Shown here: in pieces, positions 26,855 through 36,052 of the stretch
Layout: every line of letters begins with the position of its first letter
How positions within the stretch are numbered: the first letter of the stretch is position 1
Assembly: GCF_947498095.1 (NCBI RefSeq)
Contig: NZ_CANMJE010000007.1
Span: 62,001-126,000, forward strand
Reading direction: 5' to 3'
Length of the DNA stretch: 64,000 bases
Source: an uncultured Shimia sp.
Lineage (GTDB): Bacteria > Pseudomonadota > Alphaproteobacteria > Rhodobacterales > Rhodobacteraceae
The notes under the pieces: model-generated
What the model saw: only the letters and a program-made list of their open reading frames with translations
Database searches by the model: none
What the model was told of the DNA's origin: nothing
Translations under genes and position numbers: made by a program

Positions 26855-27064
26855 ATGGCTCTTATCGCAACCCTCGGCCGCCACGTTGGCCTCTCTTCCC
26901 GCAAAACACCCTCGATCGGCCAAATGGCCGCCCTGCGCCGTCAACGCAAGGCTTTGGTCCGTCTTGATGACGCAGCATTGCGTGATATGGGCCTGACCCG
27001 CTCGGACGTGGAACAGGAAGCCAAGCGCGCAATGTGGGACGTTCCAGCCAATTGGCGCTGCTAA
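26855..27064 (+). CDS. DUF1127 domain small protein, second copy
   Basis: A 69-residue basic protein with RRQRKALVRLDDAALRDMGL followed by TRSDVEQEAKRAMWDVP, the longer DUF1127 form. The ATG has SD AAGGA. It differs from the first DUF1127 gene in its N-terminus (ATLGRHVGLSSRKTPS) and is not followed by CCUCCUCCC hairpins. A role as a stress or RNA-associated small protein is inferred from the family. Confidence 0.85.
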   Translation: MALIATLGRHVGLSSRKTPSIGQMAALRRQRKALVRLDDAALRDMGLTRSDVEQEAKRAMWDVPANWRC

Positions 27065-27187
27065 AACGCGAAACTCTGTGTTTTCGTACCGGAAATCCTT
27101 GAAAAAGATGTTTCCGTAACCGATATTTCCTTTTGACGGCTGCCGGAGCGATCCGGCGGCCCAATAAGTTCAATATCGGAGGCTTTG

Positions 27188-27964
27188 ATGGCTGAATTTG
27201 ACACAATCCAGGGTACGGCGGGCGTCCGCACGGCTGAGATTGACCAAGGGCTTCGCGCCCACATGAACAAGGTCTACGGCACAATGTCTGTCGGGACCTT
27301 TATCACCTTCCTCGCGGCCTGGGCGATTGCCGGTATGGCTGTGACCACAGATCCCAGCAACGCATCGGTGATGGTGCGCGACGGTCAGTTTCTGACCGGT
27401 CTGGGTGAAGCAATCTACATGTCACCTCTGAAATGGGTCATCATGTTGGCTCCACTTGGCATGGTGTTTGGCTTTGGCGCGGTTCTGAACCGTATCTCGG
27501 CCGCCGGTGCTCAGCTCTATTTCTACGTTTTCGCCACCCTGATGGGTCTGTCGATCTCGTCGATCTTTATCGTTTATGCAGGTGCGTCGATCGCACAGGT
27601 CTTCCTGATCACATCGATCGCCTTCGCCGGATTGTCGCTCTGGGGCTACACCACCAAGAAAGACATCTCGGGCTGGGGATCGTTCCTGATCATGGGCCTG
27701 ATCGGCATCATTGTCGCGATGATCGTTAATATCTTTATGCAATCCGAGGCCATCGCCTTTGCAGTCTCGATCATCGGCGTTCTGATCTTTGCCGGCCTTA
27801 CAGCCTATGACACGCAAAAGATCAAAACCACATATCTGCAGATGTCGCACTCGGGTGACACTGAATGGTTGGGCAAAGCCGCGATCATGGGCGCACTGAG
27901 CCTGTATCTGGACTTTATCAACCTGTTCATGATGCTGCTGTCGCTCTTGGGCAACCGCGAGTAA
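27188..27964 (+). CDS. Bax inhibitor-1/YccA-family membrane protein
   Basis: A 258-residue inner-membrane protein of the BI-1 (TMBIM/YbhL) family with seven predicted helices; the N-terminal ~25 residues are soluble. The last segments are KAAIMGALSLYLDFINLFMMLLS. Family members are pH-dependent ion leak or membrane-protease-related proteins; the bacterial role is unsettled. The ATG has SD GGAGG. Its own terminator follows. Confidence 0.9.
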   Translation: MAEFDTIQGTAGVRTAEIDQGLRAHMNKVYGTMSVGTFITFLAAWAIAGMAVTTDPSNASVMVRDGQFLTGLGEAIYMSPLKWVIMLAPLGMVFGFGAVLNRISAAGAQLYFYVFATLMGLSISSIFIVYAGASIAQVFLITSIAFAGLSLWGYTTKKDISGWGSFLIMGLIGIIVAMIVNIFMQSEAIAFAVSIIGVLIFAGLTAYDTQKIKTTYLQMSHSGDTEWLGKAAIMGALSLYLDFINLFMMLLSLLGNRE

Positions 27965-27985
27965 CGACACGCAAATGATAAATAG

Positions 27986-28017
27986 AAAGGCCGGTCCCTG
28001 CGACCGGCCTTTTTTTG
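27986..28017 (+). terminator. Rho-independent terminator of the BI-1 gene
   Basis: Stem AAAGGCCGGT / ACCGGCCTTT with a 7-nt loop and a run of T, 22 bases after the stop. Confidence 0.93.
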
Positions 28018-28052
28018 TTGCCTGACGCATTGCACGCAGGCGAAGCGGAAGA

Positions 28053-28757
28053 TCAATAATTGACGTAGTGGCTTTGGATCGTGGGAGGATACTTGCGTTT
28101 CTCGCCGCGTTTCTGAACCACGTAGAATATGAACTGAGGATTGTCATATCGATGCTCGGCGCCGCGCGGCGATAAGGTTGGATCAGGGATGTCGCGCGGT
28201 GGTTCGCGGTCAGTGCGGTTGAAGGTACAGCATTTCAGCACGTCGTAGCCCAGCGTTGCGCCAAAAAAGCGCCACGGGACATCCGGTCCGACCTGATAAA
28301 ACCCGTGCCCGAACCAGCCATCCGTGCCGACACAGGAAATAAAGACTCCACCGTCCTTGAGCATCCTGTGAACATTGCGAAACGCCATTGCAATGTCAAA
28401 GACATGCTCGGTCGTGCCACCATCGTAAATCACGTCAAACTTTTTACGCAGGGATCGACCAATCGGTTTGGTCAGATCGTGCACATACTCGGCCCCTTCG
28501 ATGTCCGAAAAATCCAGGCTCTTGAGGGCGGGCCATTTAATGGTTTTCAGGAAAGACTCGCAAAAGCCGTCTTCCTGAAACAACTCGTCTTCGGTTGTTT
28601 CAATGTCCAATTCGTCGCGCAAACTTTGCACGAGGCGATTTTTCCACTTTGGGCGAAAGTGCATCTTCTGACGGCCCAGCATGATGCCTTCGGTTTTGCC
28701 CTCGAGAAAATGTGCATTTCGCGCCATCTGCATGGCGATATTGATACTGATACCCAT
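28053..28757 (-). CDS. Class I SAM-dependent methyltransferase-like protein
   Basis: A 234-residue protein. A weak methyltransferase fold is suggested by LKSLDFSDIEGAEYVHDL, FDVIYDGGTTEHVFDI and FRNVHRMLKDGGVFI, which fit the later strands of the Rossmann-like core; the SAM-binding glycine loop is degenerate. The start at MGISIN is chosen over an ATG 123 bases upstream, whose extra residues look unlike the rest. Substrate unknown; a glycan- or capsule-associated methyltransferase is one possibility. Confidence 0.7.
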   Translation of the reverse strand: MGISINIAMQMARNAHFLEGKTEGIMLGRQKMHFRPKWKNRLVQSLRDELDIETTEDELFQEDGFCESFLKTIKWPALKSLDFSDIEGAEYVHDLTKPIGRSLRKKFDVIYDGGTTEHVFDIAMAFRNVHRMLKDGGVFISCVGTDGWFGHGFYQVGPDVPWRFFGATLGYDVLKCCTFNRTDREPPRDIPDPTLSPRGAEHRYDNPQFIFYVVQKRGEKRKYPPTIQSHYVNY

Positions 28758-28895
28758 CGAACTGCCGCCTCGCTGTCGCCGTTTGTTCGCTTGTTTTGCC
28801 GCCTTTATCGGTCGGTTCGTAATCTTGCAGATTCCCAAAGGTATGCAGCACCTCCCGCTTTTTGACAAGCTAGAGCACAAGAGGGTGCCGGGCGC

Positions 28896-29402
28896 TTACA
28901 AACAGCAGACCATCTGAACGGCGGGGAAATGCACGCCCTGAGCCAGCGTCAGTTCGACCTCGCCCACTTCCGAGAACCCCATGGAGCGGTAGAAACTGCG
29001 GGCCGCCAGCGTACTCATGCAGTTCATGCGGTCCACACCAAAAGCCCGTGCCGAGGCAAAGGTGGCCTCGATCATCTGGCGCGCCAGGCCTTGGCGCAGA
29101 TGCGCTGGATGGGTTGCCACGTGCCGAACATGCCCCTCGCCCGACCCTGCGACACCGCGGGCTGGACTGGTATCTGTCCAGCCGCCCGCACCGACAATGT
29201 CACCCTGCGGGTTCTGGGCGACAAAATACGTCCCACAATCCAAGAGGGACGGTTGCGCCGTGGTGATATGCGGAAGGGCTTCGCGTAGGACCCTTGGGTC
29301 ATAAAATGCGGGCAGTAATTGCGGATAGGACCGCCGGAACAGCTGTGTCACGGCCGCTCGGTCTGCAGGTGTGGCGGGGCGAATGCGGATTGGGTTTGAC
29401 AT
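28896..29402 (-). CDS. GNAT-family N-acetyltransferase
   Basis: A 168-residue acetyl-CoA-dependent acetyltransferase. The acetyl-CoA loop is in HVRHVATHPAHLRQGLARQM, and the C-terminal FYRSMGFSEVGEVEL is typical. The acceptor cannot be inferred. It follows rpmG on the same strand across a terminator-like hairpin. Confidence 0.87.
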   Translation of the reverse strand: MSNPIRIRPATPADRAAVTQLFRRSYPQLLPAFYDPRVLREALPHITTAQPSLLDCGTYFVAQNPQGDIVGAGGWTDTSPARGVAGSGEGHVRHVATHPAHLRQGLARQMIEATFASARAFGVDRMNCMSTLAARSFYRSMGFSEVGEVELTLAQGVHFPAVQMVCCL

Positions 29403-29455
29403 CTTGGCGTCCTTGTTGGCTCGTGAGGGGAGACAGGGCGCGGCAGGTGTCTAAA

Positions 29456-29487
29456 AAGCAAAAAGCCGCGCTCTTGCGGCGCGGCTC
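29456..29487 (-). terminator. Terminator downstream of rpmG
   Basis: On the minus strand AGCCGCGC pairs with GCGCGGCT around a 7-nt loop and is followed by TTTTTGCTTTTT, 26 bases after the rpmG stop. Confidence 0.85.
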
Positions 29488-29512
29488 TTGCGGTCGTTCT
29501 AGAAAAGCGATC

Positions 29513-29680
29513 TTACTTGATCTTGCCTTCCTTGTACTCGACATGCTTGCGCACCACCGGGTCGTACTTACGTACGACCATCTTTTCGGTCATGGTTCGC
29601 GCGTTCTTTTTGGTCACGTAGAAATGGCCCGTGCCCGCGGTCGAGTTCAGACGGATCTTGATAGTCGTCGGCTTCGCCAT
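29513..29680 (-). CDS. rpmG: 50S ribosomal protein L33
   Basis: A 55-residue ribosomal protein. [20 protein letters not shown] and [10 protein letters not shown], then [20 protein letters not shown], are the L33 pattern. The zinc-ligand cysteines are absent, so this is the C-minus form. SD GGAG precedes the ATG; a longer reading frame to 29818 is not used. Confidence 0.96.
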   Translation of the reverse strand: MAKPTTIKIRLNSTAGTGHFYVTKKNARTMTEKMVVRKYDPVVRKHVEYKEGKIK

Positions 29681-29865
29681 TGATCTTCTCCTGCAACGGG
29701 TGCAGTCACCCGTGAAATTCTCATGAAGCCTGCCTTTTAATGATGCACGCACCCGAGTCAATGGGGTCAGGGCAAGAAACTTAAGCTTAATCGCGATTTG
29801 TTCGAAGCCTGTTGGCACCGACTGCGTTTACTGTAGCCCAACACCGGCTGTCAGGAGGCGACCAA

Positions 29866-30966
29866 ATGCGCGTTGACTTCAACGGCCAATTGTCTGACGT
29901 AGTTTGCATGTCAGACCGAGACCTTTTTGCGAGCCTCATCGAAGGCATCGAGAGTCGCGCTGCAAAAGCCCGCAGACGTGCGTTTTGGCTACCACGCAAA
30001 GAGCGCAAGAAATTCATATACGACCAAACATTCCGCAATGACATCGAGGCCGTTGCCTATCCGCTTGCCAAAGGAATGAAGTGCCTGCCGAACTTTGTTG
30101 ATCCAAAAACGTATCATGAAAAGATGCGGTCATTGTATCTGACGCACCCCAACCCACTGATGTCGCTGGCAGCGGACAAGATCGAAATGCATAAACTTTG
30201 CAGCTATTTCGATACACCGATTGTCCCGCTCGGCATGTACGGTGCCTACGAAGACCCTGCGGACCTAGACGTCACAACCTTGCCCGAGACGTGCTATCTT
30301 AAGGTCAACGATGGCTGCAAAATGAATATGTTGCATGCACGCGGAAAACCGATGACTCCACTCTGGTTGCGAATTTTTGAACGCAAGTGGTGGCATGTTG
30401 ATCATTGGCGTCGCCAAGGTGAGCTACACTATCGCGACATTCCACGGCGAATGCTGGTCGAAGAAGCGCTTTTGCCCCTGAACACGCTCAGGGAAACGGC
30501 CGTCTACTGCATTTACGGAGAGCCTTACGTCTATTCGATCGTGGGCTTCAACTATCATGGTTATGAGCGTTTTCGGGGGCAGGTTTCAATAAACGGGGCG
30601 TATCAACGTGTCGCGGCGCGGTTTGGCAAATACCTGCCAATCAGTATTGCTGGCACGTCTGACGAGTTTGAAGCGATCCTGGAAACAGCAAAACGCTTGT
30701 CCCGTCCCTTTGCCCATAGTCGCATAGATTTCATGCAAAACGGAGATCGCACCGTTGTGGGAGAAATAACGCTTTCGCCGCGAGCTTTTAATAATCCTGA
30801 CCGCGATCTCGCAACTGAAATCGAACGCGGTGATTTGATCGACATGGACCGTCTGGAAGACAGCCTAGCGACCTGCCGTCAAATAGCGGCCGACCTAGGC
30901 TGGCCGGTTGAGGCAAGCTTTGGGCATTTGGCCGAAGATCCCCGCCTTGCGACGGGTGGGCAGTAA
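29866..30966 (+). CDS. TupA-like ATP-grasp amidoligase
   Basis: A 366-residue protein of the TupA-like ATP-grasp group, predicted to join amino-acid or polyamine groups to cell-surface polysaccharide in an ATP-dependent way. Features are CYLKVNDGCKMNML (ATP-binding strand), RRMLVEEALL and FAHSRIDFMQNGDRTVVGEIT with the acidic metal ligands. The ATG with SD AGGAGG is chosen over an in-frame ATG 54 bases upstream. Its stop codon directly abuts the 3' end of rnpB on the opposite strand. Confidence 0.85.
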   Translation: MRVDFNGQLSDVVCMSDRDLFASLIEGIESRAAKARRRAFWLPRKERKKFIYDQTFRNDIEAVAYPLAKGMKCLPNFVDPKTYHEKMRSLYLTHPNPLMSLAADKIEMHKLCSYFDTPIVPLGMYGAYEDPADLDVTTLPETCYLKVNDGCKMNMLHARGKPMTPLWLRIFERKWWHVDHWRRQGELHYRDIPRRMLVEEALLPLNTLRETAVYCIYGEPYVYSIVGFNYHGYERFRGQVSINGAYQRVAARFGKYLPISIAGTSDEFEAILETAKRLSRPFAHSRIDFMQNGDRTVVGEITLSPRAFNNPDRDLATEIERGDLIDMDRLEDSLATCRQIAADLGWPVEASFGHLAEDPRLATGGQ

Positions 30967-31343
30967 CGCGCAGAGGGCCTGTAAGCCGGATTCTGTTCTG
31001 TCAGATTGCTCCGACAGCGACGACCATTCATCTTGAGCGCCCGTTGCCGGACGCCCTCTAGCTGCCAACCCGGATCTGCTCGGGGCAAGACACCCCTGTG
31101 ATTGCTCACGCGCGATCCCTATTTGGCATTGCTCCCGGTGGGGCTTGCCGTGCCGGTCCGGTTGCCCGTCCCGCGGTGGGCTCTTACCCCACCGTTTCAC
31201 CCTGACTTTCGCGAACGAAAGCGGTTTGTTTTCTGTGGCGCTTTCCCTCGGGTTTCCCCGGCCGGGCGTTACCCGGCACCGTTGCCTTGTGGAGTCCGGA
31301 CTTTCCTCGGAGTTGCCCCCGCGGCCGCCCAGCCCTCTGCGCG
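30967..31343 (-). ncRNA. rnpB: RNase P RNA, bacterial class A
   Basis: On the minus strand the 5' end has GAGGAAAGTCCGGACTCC and the 3' end AGAATCCGGCTTACAGGC, both diagnostic of RNase P RNA. The P1 helix is formed by CGCGCAGAGGGC with GCCCTCTGCGCG at the two ends, giving the coordinates within a few bases. This catalytic RNA matures the 5' ends of tRNAs. It follows ampD on the same strand and shares a zero-base boundary with the convergent ATP-grasp gene. Confidence 0.95.
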
Positions 31344-31352
31344 AGGGATGGC

Positions 31353-32054
31353 TTACGCGCTGGGCATTACGGGGTCAACGCCGAAGCGTGTCGCCAAGTC
31401 ATGTGCAAGGGCTGCGTCCACCTGATCTGCCGGGCCTCTGGCCCAGGGGCGGAACCGTTCGCGAAAAGCCCGAAGGCATGGTTCAGAACCGTCCTGGCCC
31501 ATCGGGTACCCAATGGCCTTAAGCGCCTCGTCCAGATCTTTCAGACCGCCGCTGGGTTGGGTCTCGCCGGGCCATACCGACAGGTTCTGCAAAGCTAGCC
31601 GACGCCAGTCAAACCGACGCCCCGGATCGCATTTCCGGGCCGGCGCCATATCTGAATGGGCAATCACATTCTGCGGCGGGATCTCCCAGCGCCTCATGAT
31701 GCTGCCTATCAGGGCCTCAAGCACCGTCATCTGTGGCTCTGGAAAAGGATGGTCGCCTGTATTGGCCAACTCAATGCCAATAGAGCGCGAGTTCACATCG
31801 TCGATGCCGCGCCACTGCCCTGCCCCGGCATGCCAGGCACGCATCTTTTCATCGACCATGCGCCAAAGGCGCCCGTCCTCCGCAATCAGGTAATGGGCGG
31901 ATACCTCAACGTCAGCATCACAAAGCCGCTCAAGCGCGGCCTCGGCGGTTTGCATGGCGGTGTAGTGCAGAACGATCAAGTCCGGCAGCACGTCCCTGCG
32001 GCGCCCCCCGAAAGATGGGCTGGGCGCGTGCAGAACTTCCGGCAATTCAGGCAT
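31353..32054 (-). CDS. ampD: N-acetylmuramoyl-L-alanine amidase (AmpD type)
   Basis: A 233-residue zinc amidase of the Amidase_2 fold that cuts the lactyl-L-alanine bond of muropeptides for recycling. LIVLHYTAMQTAEAALERL gives a zinc His, AWHAGAGQW a second His region, and AHSDMAPARKCDPGRRFDW the conserved His/Asp end. No signal peptide is seen, so it should be cytosolic. It begins six bases after an upstream lipoprotein stop and is followed by rnpB. Confidence 0.9.
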   Translation of the reverse strand: MPELPEVLHAPSPSFGGRRRDVLPDLIVLHYTAMQTAEAALERLCDADVEVSAHYLIAEDGRLWRMVDEKMRAWHAGAGQWRGIDDVNSRSIGIELANTGDHPFPEPQMTVLEALIGSIMRRWEIPPQNVIAHSDMAPARKCDPGRRFDWRRLALQNLSVWPGETQPSGGLKDLDEALKAIGYPMGQDGSEPCLRAFRERFRPWARGPADQVDAALAHDLATRFGVDPVMPSA

Positions 32055-32060
32055 GTCGGC

Positions 32061-32894
32061 TCAGTTCCGAGCGGCCTGTCGGTAAGGGGTTGGGTCCCAA
32101 TTACAGGCAAAACCGTCACCGTCAGGATCAAGACCCAAGCGATCTTTCTTGGGCCCACCGCGAGACAGGAATTCAGTCTGGGCGTCAGAGCCTGACCCGA
32201 ACTTAGCGCAGGCTTTTTGGTGGCGTGACTGGCTGGTCAGCCCCATACGGCTGTAGGCCTTGGTTCCAACCGCATGATTGGTCGAGAGCGCATAGGCAAC
32301 AATGTTGGGCCCGGTATTCGTGCGCTTTGGCACGGCGGTTGGTTCAATCACTTCGTAATTGGCGCGATTGTTTGCCGTCCGTGCGGCATCGGCTTCAATC
32401 GAACGGCGCGAACCGACGGCTTCAAAGTCGTTCTCATCCGAGATGCCCGGATTGTTCATCAAGACAGGGGCCGGATTTGACGGGCTGGCATGGACCACAC
32501 CGTCTGTTGTGGTCTGAGGGGCGCCCGTACTGCGCGACGTCGGCGCGGTGGGGTCGGTGGCGGTGGTATTGGTCGCAGTCCGGGTCGCGGTACTGGTCGG
32601 CTGGGCCACGGGTTTGGGTGGTGGAACAGCCGTCGCGGTCGTCGCCATGGGTTGTGAAGATGTCGTACTGGCCGCAGCGGTCGAGGCCGGGGCAACAACC
32701 GGAGCAGGCGCCGGAGTGGCGAGCGTTTCCTGCGAGACACTTGCCGGCGGAGGCACGGCTGCGTTGCTGGCGGCAGGCTGGCTTTGCGGCGACAGGATCG
32801 CGTTGTCAAAACCAACGCCTGCGGCGCTGTCTGGAATCTTTGGTTGGCAAGCGGCCAACGCCAAAACGGCGCAGCCGGTTAGAAACACTCGCAT
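32061..32894 (-). CDS. Lipoprotein with Thr/Ala/Pro-rich linker and Excalibur-like end
   Basis: A 277-residue lipoprotein: the signal ends in the lipobox LAAC (Cys ~16). A long low-complexity region rich in Ala, Pro and Thr (residues ~45-135) separates it from a C-terminal domain that contains LGLDPDGDGFACNWDP, a DxDxDG calcium-loop like the Excalibur motif. The linker would span the periplasm or peptidoglycan. It is tightly linked to ampD (6-base gap), suggesting a cell-wall role. Confidence 0.75.
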   Translation of the reverse strand: MRVFLTGCAVLALAACQPKIPDSAAGVGFDNAILSPQSQPAASNAAVPPPASVSQETLATPAPAPVVAPASTAAASTTSSQPMATTATAVPPPKPVAQPTSTATRTATNTTATDPTAPTSRSTGAPQTTTDGVVHASPSNPAPVLMNNPGISDENDFEAVGSRRSIEADAARTANNRANYEVIEPTAVPKRTNTGPNIVAYALSTNHAVGTKAYSRMGLTSQSRHQKACAKFGSGSDAQTEFLSRGGPKKDRLGLDPDGDGFACNWDPTPYRQAARN

Positions 32895-32928
32895 TTGTGG
32901 TACCTGCTCAGGTTTGTTTTGAGCTGTT

Positions 32929-34416
32929 TTACCACCATTTTCCCGGTTTGGCTACAAATCCGGCTGCAGACTCAAGCGCGTAGGCGGTGTTCAGCAAATC
33001 ACCCTCTTCCCATGGACGCCCAATCAACTGCAATCCAAGCGGCAAGCCCTGATGATCCAGACCTGTTGGCACCGAAATACCGGGGAGGCCCGCAAGGTTT
33101 ACGGTGACCGTGAAAACGTCGTTGAGGTACATTTTCACCGGATCTTCGTCGCTCATCTCACCCAGACCAAAGGCTGCGGACGGAGTGGCAGGCGTCAGGA
33201 TCGCGTCAATCCCGGCGGCGAACACATCATCAAAGTCTTTCTTAATGAGCGCGCGCACTCGACGAGCACGGTTGTAATAGGCGTCGTAAAAGCCTGCTGA
33301 CAACACGTAGGTGCCGATCATCACACGGCGCTGAACCTCGTGGCCAAAACCTTCGGCGCGTGTTTTCTCGTACATCTCCGTGATGCCATCTCCGGCAGCC
33401 AGCGAGGCGCGGTGGCCAAAGCGAACGCCGTCATAACGCGCTAGGTTCGACGAGGCCTCGGCCGGGGCAATCACGTAGTACGCAGGCAAAGCGTATTTGG
33501 TGTGCGGCAGTGAGATATCGACCAACTCGGCACCCGCCGCTTTCATCATGGCGCGGCCTTCGGCCCAAAGTGACTCAATCTCTTCCGGCATACCGTCCAT
33601 GTGGTACTCTTTTGGAATACCGATCTTTTTGCCTTTGATGTCACCGGTCAACATGGCCTCGAAATTTGGCACGGCTAGGTCGGCGCTGGTGGAATCCTTG
33701 GGGTCATGACCGCACATGGTTTCAAGCATGATCGCCGCATCGCGCACCGATTTGGTCATTGGGCCTGCCTGATCCAGAGAAGAGGCAAAGGCGACAATGC
33801 CCCAGCGCGAGCAACGGCCATAGGTCGGCTTGATACCCACGGTGCCAGTGAACGCCGCAGGCTGGCGGATCGAGCCGCCTGTGTCGGTGCCGGTTGCCGC
33901 CAGACAAAGGTCAGCCGCCACGGCAGACGCTGAGCCACCCGACGAGCCGCCGGGCGTGAGCGGGGTGTCTTCATTGCCACGACGCCAAGGGCTGATCGCG
34001 TTGCCATAGGCCGAGGTTTCATTCGACGAGCCCATGGCGAACTCGTCCATGTTCAGCTTGCCCAACATCACGGCGCCCGCATCGGCCAATTGCTGTGACA
34101 CGGTCGATTCGTACTCGGGCTTGAACCCTTCGAGGATGCGACTGGCCGCCTGACTGTCGACGCCCTTGGTGCAAAAGAGGTCTTTGATACCCACGGGCAA
34201 ACCACACATCGACGGCGCATCGCCTTCCGAAATGCGAACGTCTGCCGCCTTGGCGCGTTCCATCGCAATTTCCGGCGTCTTGTGCACAAAAGTGTTCAGC
34301 GCGTCGGCTTCGTCGATCGCTTTGAGGCAGGCTTCGGTCAGTTCAACAGACGTGGTTTCGCCCTTGCGCAGCATGTCGCGAGCCTCTGCAAGACCCAATT
34401 TGTTCAGATCGCTCAT
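32929..34416 (-). CDS. gatA: Aspartyl/glutamyl-tRNA amidotransferase subunit A
   Basis: A 495-residue amidase subunit of GatCAB, which converts Glu-tRNAGln and Asp-tRNAAsn to the amides. The Ser-cisSer-Lys triad is visible: Lys in [11 protein letters not shown], and Ser residues in [17 protein letters not shown]. Usual family length. Its start overlaps the gatC stop by one base (TAATG), so the two are co-translated. Confidence 0.97.
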   Translation of the reverse strand: MSDLNKLGLAEARDMLRKGETTSVELTEACLKAIDEADALNTFVHKTPEIAMERAKAADVRISEGDAPSMCGLPVGIKDLFCTKGVDSQAASRILEGFKPEYESTVSQQLADAGAVMLGKLNMDEFAMGSSNETSAYGNAISPWRRGNEDTPLTPGGSSGGSASAVAADLCLAATGTDTGGSIRQPAAFTGTVGIKPTYGRCSRWGIVAFASSLDQAGPMTKSVRDAAIMLETMCGHDPKDSTSADLAVPNFEAMLTGDIKGKKIGIPKEYHMDGMPEEIESLWAEGRAMMKAAGAELVDISLPHTKYALPAYYVIAPAEASSNLARYDGVRFGHRASLAAGDGITEMYEKTRAEGFGHEVQRRVMIGTYVLSAGFYDAYYNRARRVRALIKKDFDDVFAAGIDAILTPATPSAAFGLGEMSDEDPVKMYLNDVFTVTVNLAGLPGISVPTGLDHQGLPLGLQLIGRPWEEGDLLNTAYALESAAGFVAKPGKWW

Positions 34417-34703
34417 TATTCCACCACCTTCGGAACCGCAAAAAAGCCTTCGCGCGCGTCGGGCGCGTTTTTCAGAACCTTGTCCTGTTGGTTGCCGTCC
34501 GTGACCACGTCTTCGCGGCGTTTCAAACGCTGAGGTGTGACCGAGGTCATCGGCTCAACACCGTCCACATCCACCTCATTCAGCTGTTCGATAAAGCCGA
34601 GGATGGTGTTGAATTCCTGCGCCAGCGCGGGCAGCGCGTCTTCTTCGACCTTGATGCGCGCGAGCTTGGCGACGCGTGCGGCGGTATCCTTGTCGATCGA
34701 CAT
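34416..34703 (-). CDS. gatC: Aspartyl/glutamyl-tRNA amidotransferase subunit C
   Basis: A 95-residue subunit that clamps GatA and GatB. It has [20 protein letters not shown] and [20 protein letters not shown], typical of GatC. gatB is not in this neighbourhood, which is common in alphaproteobacteria. Confidence 0.95.
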   Translation of the reverse strand: MSIDKDTAARVAKLARIKVEEDALPALAQEFNTILGFIEQLNEVDVDGVEPMTSVTPQRLKRREDVVTDGNQQDKVLKNAPDAREGFFAVPKVVE

Positions 34704-34914
34704 GGTTGGACTCCAGATTCATTGCTGAAACAGCGTTTAGCGCCACAGGGATTGCGGTGCAAGCGGATGGCGGGATTCGTGGGGCGCTGCCCCACATTCC
34801 GGAGTAATTCCGACAATACAAAAGCTCTGGCAGAATTGCCTTTGAAGCCCGATAATTGATCCGGTCGGGCACGTCCTGCGTAGACTAAAAGAAAACCAAT
34901 CAGGAGGTGTGATC

Positions 34915-35319
34915 ATGCCGGATTTGAGAGTAATAGGCTTGGCTTTGTTCCTAGTAGCGGGAGCGGCCGAGGCAAAAGTGCGGTTTCTGAACCCGGTGAA
35001 CACCCTGCCAAATGGACAGGGTTTCGAGGTTGTCGACCGATTGGGCACCGACACGGCGCGCATCTGGTGTGACGCGGCGCGTGCGGCGCAGGCCGGAGGG
35101 GTCGGCAACACGCAACGGATCTATGTCTCTCGCACCTATGGACCCAGCTTGACCGCGCCGGGCATCGATGGTGTCTCGTTCACCTCCACGCCAGATACCG
35201 CTGTGCAGAACGCGGCTCAGGCCTTGACTGGCGCGCGCACACTGTCATTGACCACGCTTGGCAACAATCTGACCGTTGGACAGGGGGTGGGATATTGCAT
35301 CTTCGAAATTGACGGCTAG
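34915..35319 (+). CDS. Small exported protein of unknown function
   Basis: A 134-residue protein. A signal peptide (residues ~5-20, ending AEA) precedes a mature chain with FLNPVNTLPNGQGFEVVDRL and two Cys residues that could form a disulfide (IWCDAA and YCIFEI). I recognise no family. The ATG with SD AGGAGG is used. The stop overlaps the convergent ceramidase-like gene by four bases. Confidence 0.68.
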   Translation: MPDLRVIGLALFLVAGAAEAKVRFLNPVNTLPNGQGFEVVDRLGTDTARIWCDAARAAQAGGVGNTQRIYVSRTYGPSLTAPGIDGVSFTSTPDTAVQNAAQALTGARTLSLTTLGNNLTVGQGVGYCIFEIDG

Positions 35320-35993
35320 CGGCCTTGTTGAGGCCGCCCAGCGCTGCTCGCCCCCGTTGTATACCGATGCAGGACCTCGATCATCCAGCCCAGCATGAGA
35401 GCGTTGAGGATGTGCCAGAGGAAGTGGGTGCCCAGTGGAAGTCGACCGCAGATCGGCATGTCGAGACTGCGGAATATGATCGACAGGCACAGTATGGCGG
35501 CGCCAATGGCAAGCCCACGAGCCACGTGCAGCAAACGGCGGCGCAGCAGAAACGCGTAGATGAAGATCAAAAGAGGCACCGGTGCATAGCCGGCTGAAGA
35601 GCCAAGGCCCGGCACCATCTGAAACAGCGGAAACGTGGCGGCGGCATAGGGGAAGAACAGCACTGTGAGGCCAAGCGCGGGCCATAATGAGAGGCCCCAG
35701 TAGTGGCGGTTCGCTGCGTAGATATAGGTCAGTACGTAGAGCGCAATCGGAGCTGTATCTGCAATGGCGGACCAGACCTGTCCATGCGTATGAAACAGGA
35801 AACTGCCGAGGCCAATCAGGGCAAGTACCGTTATCAGACCGCGGGTGATCGGTGCGCGCCCTGCTCCGGTGCGGCGCCACATAATCAGGGCGGCGATCAA
35901 AAAAGCGGCGTTGGTTACTGCGTTCACAGGCTCGGCCCAATACTCGGGTCCCGTGCGTTCGCAATAGCTGTCAATCGCCTGCGTCCAGTCCAT
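35316..35993 (-). CDS. Ceramidase-family (alkaline ceramidase-like) membrane protein
   Basis: A 225-residue integral membrane protein with about seven helices. The ceramidase/CREST-superfamily residues are visible: YCERTGPEYWAEPVNAVTN, SFLFHTHG and a C-terminal THFLWHILNALMLGW, whose His residues would bind zinc. Eukaryotic relatives hydrolyse ceramide; the bacterial substrate is unknown, since most roseobacters are not thought to make ceramide. I use the ATG at 35993, though an ATG five codons upstream is possible. Confidence 0.83.
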   Translation of the reverse strand: MDWTQAIDSYCERTGPEYWAEPVNAVTNAAFLIAALIMWRRTGAGRAPITRGLITVLALIGLGSFLFHTHGQVWSAIADTAPIALYVLTYIYAANRHYWGLSLWPALGLTVLFFPYAAATFPLFQMVPGLGSSAGYAPVPLLIFIYAFLLRRRLLHVARGLAIGAAILCLSIIFRSLDMPICGRLPLGTHFLWHILNALMLGWMIEVLHRYTTGASSAGRPQQGR

Positions 35994-36052
35994 CGTCTCT
36001 TCCCTCATCGCTTTATGGTGCTAACCTGTCATCAACAGATAGGAGGATTGTC

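Noticed and set aside
27139-27160. Strong hairpin between the second DUF1127 gene and the BI-1 gene.
   Set aside because: No T-run and no CCTCC loop, so neither a terminator nor a cuckoo RNA can be supported.
28600-28880. Long N-terminal extension of the methyltransferase-like gene up to 28880.
   Set aside because: The first 41 residues are Lys/Arg/Cys-rich and unlike the rest; MGISIN at 28757 is the more natural start.
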